Assembly (NCBI GenBank): GCA_008330645.1
Contig: VLTN01000018.1
Span: 248,001-312,000 of the forward strand
Source: Cafeteria roenbergensis
Lineage: Eukaryota > Sar > Bigyra > Bicosoecida > Cafeteriaceae
Direction of reading: 5' to 3'
Length of the DNA: 64,000 nt
Part shown: piece after piece, positions 1 through 10,300 of the stretch
Position numbering within the stretch: the first letter of the stretch is position 1
Layout of the letters: each line of letters starts with the position of its first letter
Position numbers and translations under genes: made by a program
Notes under the pieces: generated by a model
Seen by the model: only the letters and a program-made list of their open reading frames with translations
Database searches by the model: none
What the model was told of the DNA's origin: nothing

Positions 1-128
1 ACGCTGCGACCGCGCCACGCGGCCGAATCCCCTGCCCTCTGGTCTCGAGCGACGGCACTTGACGATTCCCACGGTGCGGTGCCGTTGCCTCCGCCCTCGT
101 CGCAGCCCGCTGTGCTGTTCTGAAGCGA

Positions 129-1165
129 ATGGACGAATCGTTTGCTCGCTTGACCGTTGCCCAGCTGTACGAGCTGCTCGTGGAGGCAGAGGTCCCGCGA
201 CCCAGAGTGGATGGCGGAGCATGTGGCGTTGGTGCCGAAGGAAGGGCGGCTGCGAGCGGGGAGCCTCGCCGCGTGGTCTACGGCGCTGATGACGAGCCTG
301 AGTTTGTGGCACCGTTGCTGCTCGTGGATGTGCGGGACCGGGCGGACTTTGAGGACTGCCACATCATGACAGGTGGGTGATTCGAGCGCCCGTGCAGGGG
401 TGGGGGTGGGGGTGGTGGGGCCCCTCCCAGTGGCGCGCCGCCCCGGCGCTGTCGGGCGGGGAGCTGCTGTGCGCGTGGCCCGCGACAACCACCGGCTCCC
501 TCAACAGCCGCCTCAGCTTGCCACCGACCCGCTCCGCACCGCGTGGCTCCCTGTGGGCGTCCCCGTTTCCCGACCCCCCCCCCCCCTCCGCAGCGATGTG
601 CTGCTCCGCGCTGGACATCCGTCAGGAGCGGATCCCGCGCGAAATCGCGCAGCTTCGCGGCCGGCCCACGGCCAAGCTGGTGCTGTACGACGAAGGGGAG
701 GAGGCTGCCCCCGATGTGGCGCACCGGTTCACGACCAGGGGCTTCACGAACGTGTTCGTGCTGTCTGGGGGCCTTCGCGCCGTGGCAAGGCGGTCGCCGC
801 TCCTGATCGACGGCCCGGTGCCGGACTGGCTGGTCGAGGCGGTGTCCCCGTCCAAGCCGGGCACTGCCGCCTCCGCTCGCTCCGGGGCGCCGCACTCCGC
901 GGCGTCGACTGCCAGGCCCGGCAGGGGGGGGCGCGCGGCAGCAGGCCCGCCCTCGCGCGCGGCTCGCTCGTCGGCGGCTGCGGCGCCGGCGCCCGCCCGC
1001 CCCCCCCTGCCGGCTGGCATGTTTGCGCCAGACGCCGACCCAGTTGCAACGGCTGCTGAAGCGCGCCACGCCACCGCGATGCGGGGGCTGTCAGGGCGCT
1101 CCGGCTCGGCGGCTGCGGCGCTCATCGGCATGCCCACCCACGGCCCGTCCCCCGGAAGGCGGTGA
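129..1165 (+). CDS. CEP41: CEP41-like rhodanese-domain protein
   Basis: Two exons, 129-372 and 594-1165, give about 271 residues. The intron is GTGGGT...CGCAG and splits an Ala codon. The N-terminal half carries LLVDVRDRADFEDCHIM. After the junction come KLVLYDEGEEAAPDVAHRF and GFTNVFVLSGGLRA, the order seen in the rhodanese domain of CEP41, a centrosomal/ciliary protein needed for tubulin glutamylation. The loop that holds the active Cys in true sulfurtransferases reads YDEGEE, so no catalysis is expected, as in CEP41. The C-terminal 120 residues are Ala/Pro/Ser-rich and look disordered. The ATG at 129 is the first in frame. Family assignment rests on remembered motifs. A generic rhodanese protein is the alternative. 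Confidence 0.75.
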
Positions 1166-1390
1166 CGCCCCAGGGGCTGCGTCGAGGCAACTGTGCCAAG
1201 CTGCGCGTTTCTCTGTCTGCGTGTGCCCTGCGTCGGTCTATTCGCTCTGTGTCCGCCGGGCGCCGCTCGCACGCGGCAGGCACATGCGTAGGGCAGAGCT
1301 GGCGCCGCACATTCCCACTCTGCTCGCCCTCTCCCCGCACCCACGCGCCGACACTCACAAGGGGCGCGGGACCAGGACCCCTGGGACACC

Positions 1391-2703
1391 ATGGCAGCGC
1401 AGTCCCCGTCGGCAGACGGAGGGCCCGGCGAGGCGGCAGCGGCGCCGGGGGCAGTGGCCTCGGCTGCAAACGGCGGGCCTGCGCCCGCCGACCCCAAGCC
1501 GCTGGCCGTGGACAGCGAGGCCGTTGAGTTTCGCTTGAAGCAGAACCACTGGTTCCCCGAGCCGTCCAAGTCGGACCGGGACGCGTGGGAGGGCCTGGAC
1601 GTGCTCGTGAGCTGCCGAGCTTTCGCTGCCCGCGAGTTGCAATGCGCGCGGTCACCGTCGCTGCCAGCGCATGCGCCCACGCCTTCTAGCGTGCGCGGCT
1701 TTGCTGGGCGTGCCCGCAGGAGCGAGACCGGATGGTTGCCAGCGCTGCGCGCCTCGCCTTCTTCCGCGGGACGGTGGAGCGCAAGCCCGTGCCCGTCCGG
1801 GAGTTGAAGCGCCTTGCAGGCAAGCACGGGAAAGCCATCAAGTCGATGCTGGTGCGGGAGGTCCAGCGGTACCTGCGCAAGGCGCTTGGCCTCGACTTTG
1901 TGCCTGCCGTCGGCCTGCCCGTGCCGGTCAAGGGGAAGCGGACTCTGGACCACTCGCTCGAGGCGCGCCGCGACTGGAAGCAGCTCATCGTCGTCAGCAG
2001 GCAGGCGCTCTCGGGCAGGCTGCTGGATCCCGCTGGCACTGCCGTTGCGGACGTGGACGCCAAGACGGCTGCGGGCGTGTCGCGCGTGGAGCGCGCGCGG
2101 CGCGGCGTGCTCATGACCTGCTTGGCGCTGATAGCAATGGGCCCCAAGCAGACGCTTCCCGAGGCGGAGCTCTACTCCCTGCTGCTGCAGGTGGACCCGG
2201 ACATCGCGCTGTCCGTGGGGCCGGACTGGGAGGCCACGGTGAAGCGGTGGCTGTCGGAGGCGGGAGCGGCCAAGGTGGCCACGGTCACGGACGAGCTGCC
2301 CTCCGGCGCCACGGAGACGCGCCGAATCTACTGCCTGGAGTCGGGCGCCAGGGCGTCCGTGGGGGGCATGGCCGTGGCGTCGTTCGCGGCGCAGGTGGGC
2401 AGGCCGGGTCGCACGCCTGACCTGGCGAGGTGGCTCGGCGATGAGGCGCTGGCCGACCCGGAGGTGCCTGGCGAGGGGGGCTGGTCTGACGACGAGGGCG
2501 CCGGTGCCGGCGCCGCGGCGGGGCATGCCGCGGCCGCTCCGCCCACGGCGTCAGCAGGCCTCACCCAGCCGTCTGCTGCAAGTGCTGCCGCGGCAGAGGC
2601 TGCGGCTCTGCCGGACCGCCGGACGAGGAGCAAGCGCGCAAGGGCGGAGGCCGAGGCTTCTGGCGCCGCAGGCGAGGGCAGGAGGCTGCGGAGGCGTCGC
2701 TGA
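1391..2703 (+). CDS. NSE3: MAGE-domain protein, NSE3-like (SMC5/6 complex)
   Basis: Exons 1391-1606 and 1720-2703 join in phase 0 across an intron GTGAGC...CCGCAG, giving 399 residues. The MAGE homology domain covers roughly residues 75-250. MLVREVQRYLRKALGLDFV lies in the first winged helix. RRGVLMTCLALIAMGPKQ followed by LPEAELYSLL lies in the second. In non-animal eukaryotes the single MAGE protein is normally NSE3, which binds NSE1 and NSE4 in the SMC5/6 DNA-repair complex. The first 45 residues and the last 130 are Ala-rich and basic low complexity, ending RRLRRRR. The ATG at 1391 is preceded by ACACC. NSE3 identity is inferred from family distribution; the MAGE domain itself is read directly. 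Confidence 0.8.
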
Positions 2704-3025
2704 GGCGCGAAGAGGAACGTCGGGCACAGGCAAGCAGCTTTGCCGCTGCGGCGGCGGCAGCGGGCGGCGGCAACGGCGGCGGCAGCGGGCGGTGGCACCG
2801 GCGGGCGGTGGCAACGGCGGCGGCGGCGGCGGCCTGGGGCTTCCTGCGGTTGTGCGCACGAGTGCGCGCGTGGCTGCGCGCGACGGTGGTTCGTGCTCTA
2901 CCCCGTCAACGGGATGAGGCAACACAGCGCGCAAACAGCGTGGAGGGGGCAAAGGGCAGCACGAGCACGCTCACGCAGGCGCTGTTCAAACACACAACAA
3001 GGGCGCCTGCAATCCGAAACGGCCC
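2704..3025. other. Convergent intergenic stretch with GGC microsatellite
   Basis: This lies between the 3' ends of the MAGE gene and the DPY30-like gene. Positions about 2740-2840 are dominated by imperfect GGC/GCG triplets, which open several long frames on both strands. None of them has a recognisable product. Confidence 0.5.
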
Positions 3026-3340
3026 TCAGGCCTCCGCGACCTTGTGGCCGTGCCGCAAGAGCCAGCGAGCCAGGGCCTCCACCGCGTTCCACCGGGGCGG
3101 CGCTGTGGTGAGGTCGACGGGCTCGGCGCGCATGCCGGGCGCGATTGTGGCATTCGCGCTGGTCGCGGAGGCTGCGGCCACTGCCTCGGCCGTGCCGGGA
3201 ATGGCCCCGGCCTCGAGCCCCTGCTTCGCCACGGCCGCCAGGGCTTTGACAAGCACCGGCTCCAGCTTTGCCACCATCGCTGCAGCCTCCGCGTCGTCGC
3301 CAACAGCGTCCATCACCGCAGTGCGAGTTGCGTCGTCCAT
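3026..3340 (-). CDS. DPY30-like small protein
   Basis: A single-exon frame of 104 residues from the ATG at 3340. Two segments resemble the two helices of the DPY30 dimerisation motif: LEPVLVKALAAVAKQ near residue 30 and RWNAVEALARWLLRH near residue 82. DPY30 domains act as docking dimers in COMPASS histone methyltransferases and, in flagellates, in radial-spoke and other axonemal complexes. In the usual motif the two helices are adjacent. Here about 40 Ala/Thr-rich residues separate them, so the call is tentative. Other residues are mostly Ala, Val and acidic. It is divergent from the HIG1-like gene with 232 bp between the two ATGs. Longer upstream extensions of the frame look non-coding. Confidence 0.45.
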   Translation of the reverse strand: MDDATRTAVMDAVGDDAEAAAMVAKLEPVLVKALAAVAKQGLEAGAIPGTAEAVAAASATSANATIAPGMRAEPVDLTTAPPRWNAVEALARWLLRHGHKVAEA

Positions 3341-3547
3341 CACGGCAAGCCGCGGTAGCGCGGAAACGCTTCGCGGCTGCGACGAGAGCGACAGAGAGAG
3401 CGCGCACGCGCACGGATGCCGGCCGGCGACACTCTGGCGCACGGGCACAGGGACCGGAGGCTGGCTTGCCGCCAGGGCGCGCTGGGTGGCGTTGGGCGCC
3501 AGACTAGCAACGCGCCGTTGCTCTGCGGCTCTGCCCGCGCTCGCGGA

Positions 3548-3555
3548 TGACGTCA
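3548..3555. promoter_or_regulatory. Candidate CRE/bZIP palindrome TGACGTCA
   Basis: TGACGTCA lies within GATGACGTCATCCG, 18 bp before the ATG of the HIG1-like gene and in the divergent spacer with the DPY30-like gene. The same 14 bases occur before the GCAT gene at 33646-33659. TGACGTCA is the classic ATF/CREB bZIP site. Function here is inferred only from its position and recurrence. Confidence 0.35.
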
Positions 3556-3572
3556 TCCGGACGCGGGATTCG

Positions 3573-4290
3573 ATGGCCGAGTCGGTCACTCGCGCGTCAG
3601 TCACTTACGTCGACGGTCGAACGATGGAAATGCCGGCTTGGAGCGAGACTGCGCGTGACTGGTGCAAGGTGAGCGCAATCGTGTGCTGCGTTTGGGGGAG
3701 GCTTGGGGGCGTGCCAGGACGTCCTTGTGCCTGCGAGCCCGTGGGAACACGGGGGACCGAGCAGCCCGTGGAGCTCGCCTCAATGTTGCGTCGCCCCTCG
3801 ACCCGCTCCGGCAACTTCGCAGGAAAACCCGCTCAAGGCAACGGTTGGGATCTGGGGCGTATTCATGGTCGCGACCATCAGCAAGCTTGCCCGCAAGGGC
3901 ATGCGGCCGTCGCTTGTTGTGAGCAGGGCCTCGCCGCCGGCGCAGGCGCGAGCGTCCTTCGCGATTGGCCGCCCGCCCGCCCCGCTGCCTCGTCCCGCGC
4001 GCCGGCCCCGCGCTTCATGAGGCGCGCCGTCCCAGCTTCCGGGAGCCCACCCCTGTGCTGCCTCGCTGGGCGCTCCTTTGTGTGTGACCCGCCCGCAGCT
4101 GATCCACGCACGCATGTACGCTCAGTTTGCCGTGATTTTCGGCATGGGCGCGGCTGGCCTCGTGACGTACCTCAACTCCGAAGGCAGTGACAGGCGCTCG
4201 TCTGTCAAGCTGCGGCTGAAGCAGTTCGACCCCGAGCCTGCGCCTGAGGCCGTGCCGGTGGTGGAGACAGAGGCGACGGACCGCGCGTGA
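3573..4290 (+). CDS. HIG1-domain mitochondrial membrane protein
   Basis: Three exons, 3573-3668, 3823-3918 and 4099-4290, all phase 0, encode 127 residues. Introns are GTGAGC...CGCAG and GTGAGC...CGCAG. Residues about 33-88 contain ENPLKATVGIWGVFMVA, then a short positively charged turn, then LIHARMYAQFAVIFGMG. Two hydrophobic helices around a His-Ala-Arg...Gln motif are characteristic of HIG1-type proteins, which associate with respiratory chain complexes in the mitochondrial inner membrane. The tail is Pro/Glu-rich. The first ATG at 3573 is used; in-frame ATGs at 3624 and 3630 are alternatives. Exons 1 and 2 are both exactly 96 nt. Family assignment is from motif recall. Confidence 0.6.
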
Positions 4291-4749
4291 TTTTCCGCGA
4301 CAGGCACGCCCGTCGGCATTGCGCGCCGGCCGCGTCCGCCGCCCCCAGCTCTGACCTTCTGTGTCACTGTATGTTATGCTTGCGTGCTGCGCTGCTGCTG
4401 CATGCTTGTGCATTCAACCGGGTGCTGTGCAACGGCGACTCCGCGAGAGCACGCCACGCACGCAACTGCCGCCCCTGAGCCCCGGGGCAAGGATTCCCCT
4501 CTCACGGCACCCCCCGGGGGCTCTCGCACTTGCGCTGACCCCCCTGGCCCGGGCTGGTACTCGATACGCGTTGGGGTGGCAAGCTGCGTGCGTGGCAGCT
4601 GCGCCTGCGTCGCGCACGACGCTGACTCCGCCGGTTCGAGCGAGCGCGGCTCACCACAAACGAGCGAGCGAGCAACGCCGTACAGCTACACACAACGAAA
4701 CGTCCCGGGACCGCTCTGGTGGGACGAGGCGGCTGGCGCGCAAGGCGCA
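4291..4749. other. Convergent intergenic region
   Basis: This lies between the 3' ends of the HIG1-like gene and the RBR ligase gene. I see no gene, only short shadow frames and presumably the two polyadenylation regions. Confidence 0.4.
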
Positions 4750-6852
4750 TCAACGGGCCGCCCTGAGCCGCTGGCGCGCCCGATCTGTGGGCTTGCGCTT
4801 TCCAGAAGGGGACGTCGACTTGGCCCCGCCGGGCTTCGCCGCGGCTGCCTCCTCGGCCGCTGCTGAGCTCGCTGCTGAGCTCGCTGCTGAGCTCGCTGCG
4901 CCGGCGCCAGACGCGCCGTCGACCAGTCCCTCGTCCACGCCCTCGAGCAGCTGGGAGAGGAACTTGGCTGTCACGCGGGTGAAGTTGACCACCTGCCTGC
5001 GGTCCATCTCCTCCAGCGGCCGCTCCAGCAGCTCGGAAAGCTCCTCCGTGCTGCCCTCCAACAGCTCCTGCAAGTGCTCGAACAGCGACTTCTCGCGCCC
5101 GTCGGCCATAAAGTACGCCATCACGTAGGTGAACTGCAGCACGCGGCGGCACGCGAGCAAGACCTCTGTCCCCTGCTCGAGGAAGTCCACCTCGACCCAC
5201 GCCAGACCCTCAGCTGCCACCTCGGCCATGCGCTGCTGGGCCCGCTCCCGCTGGCCGGCCGCGAACGTGCCTGCGCGCATGTGTCCCGAGTACCGCTGGT
5301 AATAGAACAGGTACCGGTCCAGCTCCGCCTTGGCAAGATTTTCCTCCGCATCCTTGTCCAGCGCAGAGGCCCCCGCGCCCTTTTTCCCCGGGCGCGACCC
5401 CGGCACGCCCCGCCCTTGCGTCTTCTGCCCGGTGTAGCGGTTGCATGCGTAGTATCCTCCCGTCTTCTGCCCGTGCATCGCCCAGTCCCCGGTGCACACC
5501 CAGCAGAACTCGTGCTTGCACACGCCGCACTTCATGTGCATGCACCCCTGGTTCTTCTCGATACGAACGCCGCACTTGGGGCACCGCTTGGTGTTGACGA
5601 TGATCCAGTTGGCGGTCTCGGACTCGTCCTCGCACTTTTCCAGCCACGAGCTGAGCATGGAGCAGGAGACTGGCCGGTGGGCGCCCCGCCCGCAGCCGAG
5701 GCAGAACGCGCTGCCGCAGCTCTCGCACTCCACATCGCGGCCAGCGGACACCGCTTGGAAGGCCTTGTCGCAGCCCGAGCCAGGACACCAGCGCAGGCGC
5801 CGGCTGTGCTCCACAAAGTGGCGGCAAAGCGAGCGGTCCCACGAAGTGAGCAGAGCCATTGGGTCCGAGCCGCGGGCCGCGGCCAGGCCGACGTGCCGGA
5901 CAAACGCGTGCGGGACGATGCAGCTGCAGTCGGACTCCATACAGACGGCCTCCACGGCCTCGGCGGCGCGAGACCTGAGCTGGCCCGAGAGGTACTCGCC
6001 CCAGCACTCGCGGCAGGCGCCGTGGCCGCACGCCAGGCTGGCCATCTCGGACGCGGGCACGGACGCGAAGCACACTGGGCAGTCGGCCTCGGGGCCGTCC
6101 ACCTCCGCCGCGCCTGCGCCGCGCGAGCCAGCCTTCGCTAGGCCGGCGCCGGCCCGAACCTGCTCGGGGCGTTCCGTGAACCGCTCCAGCAGGCGCTGCT
6201 TGTCCCAGCTGCAGGAAAGCAGCATCGCCTCAGCGTCGTCGGCCGCCACTTCCAGCACGGACGCCACGTCGCGCACCACGGCGGCGATCTCGGCGCGCAC
6301 GGCGTCTGGCCCGAACACGCGGTAGTCCTTGCCTTGCTCTCCGTACAGCTGAGACACGACAGCGAGGCGCGACCGTGAAGCGGACCCCGCAGAGTCGCTC
6401 GCACCGAGGCTCGCGCTCCCAGACAGCGGCGGAGCAGGCGCCGGGGCCGGGCCTCCGAGGCGCCTGCCCTGGGCTGCCGCTGCAGCCGGCGCGTGGGCTG
6501 CCGCCGCTGGCAATGCCGCAGCCACGGGGGCGTCTCGCTGCGGAGGGCTTGCAGCCGAAGCGGGGCCCTCCCCGTCGTCCCCACTACCGCCGTCGTCAGA
6601 CTCGTAGACGTAGCTCCCCGCGGAATCGTACTCGAATTCGCTGCGAACGGGAATCGGGCGAGGCCACAAGGCTCGCTGCAGAGCGCGCGCTCCGCTCGCC
6701 AAGCGCTCACGGGCGGGTGCCTCGTGCGAGCGCAGGCAACGCGCTACCGCTCCCGGGAGGGCGCGAGGCGCCGTGCTCAAGCGGCCGCCGCCGCCGGCCT
6801 GCGCAGCAACGGGCGGTCCCAGCGCAGCAGCAGCGCCTCACCTGTCGGACAT
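4750..6852 (-). CDS. RBR (RING-between-RING) E3 ubiquitin ligase, Ariadne type
   Basis: Exon 1 is only 11 nt (6852-6842: ATGTCCGACAG), followed by donor GTGAGG and, at 6643-6641, acceptor CAG. Exon 2 runs 6640-4750. The join gives MSDSEFEYDSAGSYVYESDD, an acidic Tyr-rich start typical of Ariadne proteins, for 633 residues in all. RING1 begins CPVCFASVPASEM near residue 190, and an IBR with paired Cys/His follows. RING2 has CPKCGVRIEKNQGCMHMKCG, in which Cys370 matches the catalytic thioester Cys of Ariadne ligases. Helices after residue 430 resemble the auto-inhibitory Ariadne domain. The last 50 residues include repeated Ala-Ser units from a 15-bp tandem repeat at about 4860-4899. The open frame upstream of the acceptor has no ATG, which supports the micro-exon model. 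Confidence 0.85.
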
Positions 6853-7323
6853 GGCGGCCGTTCGAGAGCGGCCGCAGGCAGTTGGTGCCCAGCGCGGCGG
6901 TGTCGGGGCGGGCCTTTGCCGGGCCGGCTCTCCTGGCGGCTGCTGAGCGCCCTTGGCGAGCGCGCTCGAGTGCGAGTGGTTTTGCCCTGGCGAGGCAGAG
7001 CCGTCCCTCCGCATCGCCTGTCTGACATGGCCGATGCGATCCACGCGCGCGACGAGCCAACAGCGCCCACACCGGCCGCGCCGTCGGCTTGGAGTCCGCA
7101 CGCGGCGAGCCTTCCTGCGAGTCTACGCGGGGCGAAGCGGCTGCTCCGCCTCAGCGCTCCTCCTCCTGTGGACGGGAGGCCGCGGGCCGGGAGCTCCTTC
7201 GCGAGTTGCTGCTGTCCGCTGGCGCGCAAAGGCCTGCGACAAGGGCGCCCAGCCGCGGGAACCGCCATCCCTGGTCTTCCCGTGTGCTTACAGTGCTTCC
7301 GCCTTGCGCCCGCACGTGCGCGA
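6853..7323. promoter_or_regulatory. Divergent spacer of RBR ligase and MAP kinase genes
   Basis: The minus-strand RBR gene starts at 6852, and the plus-strand kinase starts at 7324 or possibly at the in-frame ATG at 7027. The kinase frame stays open through here, but codon bias weakens upstream of 7324. A CTTACAG at about 7286-7292 could be a splice acceptor of a 5' exon. No clear core promoter motif is visible. Confidence 0.3.
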
Positions 7324-10300
7324 ATGTCCCAGTCCAGCCGCCTGGCAAGCGGATCGTCCGCTGCGCCCACGACCCAACTTGGATCTCTCCGCGCTCGCAA
7401 CGGGTTTGAGGGCGATGCGGCCGTCGCAGCGGCACCGATTCCCGCCGGTGCCGCCCGCGCGGGGCGGGGCAGCGGGCCGTCGCCGCAAGCAGTACTTGCC
7501 GAGCACGCGACGGCTAGCCCGTTGCAGGCGGCAGGTGCCCAACCCGACGGAGGCGCCCACGCGCAGACAGCAGCATCGTCGGTGGCCCAAGCTGGCGCAT
7601 CTGCGACGAGAGCTTTGCCAGGGGCAACGGAGGCCGACTGTGACGCTGGCAGTACGCCCTCGGGGCGGCTCCAGCGCGGCGGAGTCCCTGGCGCTGTGGA
7701 ACAAGCGCACCAGCCCCCGGGGCGCTTCCGGGGCGCCAGGCCCCTCGTCACGGCGCCCGCGCCAGTAAAGCGCGAAGACGGCAACGGGGCATCGAGGCCG
7801 TCGAAGCCGCACGATCTGGCCAGCAGCCCCCAGAGCTTCGGCGCCGCGTCACCGTCAACCCCGGAAGGGGCATTTGGCATTGCGGCATCTCCCTGTGCTG
7901 GGCCCGTTGCTCGGTTTGGTGCTCGTGCCGGCGCCACTGCACTGCCGCGGGGCGCAGGGACGTCGCACTCCCGAGCCAGCTCCTCGGCGGCCAGAAACAG
8001 CAAGGCCTCCGCCCGTGCCGGCAGCCTCCCCTCCGGATATCAGGACGACGGAGACGCTGGTGGCGTGGACGACGACAACGATGACGCTGACGACACCGGG
8101 CAAGGCCGTGGACCCAACGACAACGACGACGACGATGAAGAGAACGACGACGACGACGACGACGACGACGACCTCCGCGACACAGACGACGACGATGACG
8201 ACGATGGCCGTGCTGGCGTATCGGCGCACCGGCGCCAGCGAGCGCGGCGCCACGGCACGCCGGTGGGACGGTCCAGTCGCGGGGACGGCAGGCACGGCAC
8301 GAGCAGCGCGTCTGCTGCCGCTGCGGCGGCTCGGGCCGGCGGGAGCACGGCTGCGGCGGCCGCCGCTGAGGCTCGGGCTCGGGCCACTGCCGGGCCGGCC
8401 ACGGTTTCGCACCCCGATGCCATGGTGCGAGCCGCCGTGGCGTCGACCTTCTCGGCCTGGCGGCCAGGCCGAGAGTACCAGCTGGTGCAGCTGGTTGGCG
8501 TTGGTGCCTACGGCGAGGTTGCCGAGGCCGTGCACATCCCCACGGGAGACAGGGTTGCGGTGAAGCGCATCCCTGACGTCTTCAGCTCCCACGCCTCCGA
8601 AACCGACGTCCGGCGCCTTCTCAGGGAGTTGTTCATCCTGCGGCACATGCGCGGCCACCCGAACGTGATTGGTCTCCGGGACATCGTGGCCCCAGCCGTG
8701 CCGCCCACGCCGCAGCTGCGCAGCGTTGCGCCGCCCTCCGACGTCGGCGACGTCCCGATGCTCGACCTTGGCGGCAACGGCGCCGCGCAGGCGGCCGCCG
8801 ACAAGGACTCTTCCGGCGGCCGGGCGCTGGGACCTGCGGCGCTCGCGGCCAGGGGCTCGGCGTCTGCGCCCGCGATGCCGCTGTGGACCCCCGCGCAGGC
8901 TGGCGAGCCCGAGGGCCACAGCGGCGGCACCGAGCTGTACCTGGTGTTCGACTGCATGGACACGGACATGAACAAGCTCATCCTCTCCGCGCAGGCTCTC
9001 ACCCCCTCCCACGTGCAGTCCTTCATGTACCAGATGCTCCTGGCGCTCCTGTACCTGCACTCAGCGCGCATCGTGCACCGGGACTGCAAGCCTGCCAACG
9101 TCCTCCTCAACGCCGACTGCACGCTCTCCCTGTGCGACTTTGGCCTGAGCCGGATCCTTCCGACGCAACCGGACATGTCGCCCACCTCGTCGGCAGGCAC
9201 CGCCTCCCTCAACTCGCGAGTGCCCTCGGACGACGGCACCAGCCCCGTGGCCAGCCCGGGCGCCTTGGACTCGACGTCGCTCGTGTACCCAGCGCTGGAC
9301 GCGGAAGCGAGCGCCTCAGCGCCGATGGCCTCCGCCGCGGCTGCCGGGCGTCCTGCGGAGCGCTCTCAGCCGGGCCCAGGCGTGCCGTCCGGCGCGGCAG
9401 CTCGTGCGTTCGACTTTGCTCGATCAGCCGCGGACGGCGTGGCACTGGTGCCCGCGTCCTCGGCGCTGCCGCCGGGAGCTGGAGCCGACGAGGCCCTCGC
9501 AGCCCCTGCCGGCCCCGGGTCCTTTGGTCCCACGCCGCAGGCGAGGCCGCTGCCGCAGCTGGGCGATGAGGCGCCGCAGGACCTCGCCTCCCCCTTCGCG
9601 GACAAGCAACCCGCCCAGGCTGGAGAGGACCCCGGGGCCGCTCCCGGCCGAGCGCCTGGCCTCGCGGACCCCTTTGCGCTTGCTCCAGGGGACGCGGCGA
9701 ACCGGCGCCCGGCCTCTCTGAGCCGCGCGTCGTCGGGCGCGCAGAGCCGCGCCATGACCGTGGACCCCTCGCTGTTCCTCCGCACCTCTGCGGCAAGGTC
9801 CCTCAGGAAGCAGCAGCAGTCCTTTGGTGCCCTCGGCAGCCCGGAGGCCAGCGGGGCAGCGGATGCCGCGCAAGACAGCAGCCCTGCCGTGGGGGCGTCC
9901 GTCGCGTCGACGGCGTCGGCTCCCGCTCCAGCCAACGCCGCTGCGAAGGGTGCCGACTCGGTCGCAGACGCCTCCGCCGAGCCAAGCCGGCGGAGGCGCA
10001 ACGTGAGCATCGCGCCAGCGTCCATTGAGGAGCACGACGAGCTGCAGCTCGGCCGGGCACGCCGCCGCGCGCTCGACGCCAATGGCGCCTCACCTCCCAG
10101 GGGACACCGGGCACGAGCCATGTCCGCCGCGCCCGTCTCGGGCCGCAACGCGAGCTGGCTGCGCCGAAGCCAGTCGTCTCTCATGCTGGAAGCGCTCCGG
10201 CGCAGCGCGGCCGTCGCGGGCGACCGGCTTCCCGGCCACGCCGCCACCCCCTTGCCAGCGTCGCTGCAGGCGCAAGGTTCCAACCACCCGGGCTCCGTCA

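Noticed and set aside
4750-6780. RBR ligase start at 6780
   Set aside because: The codon there is TTG. An ATG micro-exon at 6852-6842 gives a proper Ariadne N-terminus through canonical splice sites.
7855-9060. 401-codon minus-strand frame
   Set aside because: Antisense of the MAP kinase N-terminus and N-lobe. Its Val runs are the reverse of GAC repeats, and it has no family signal.
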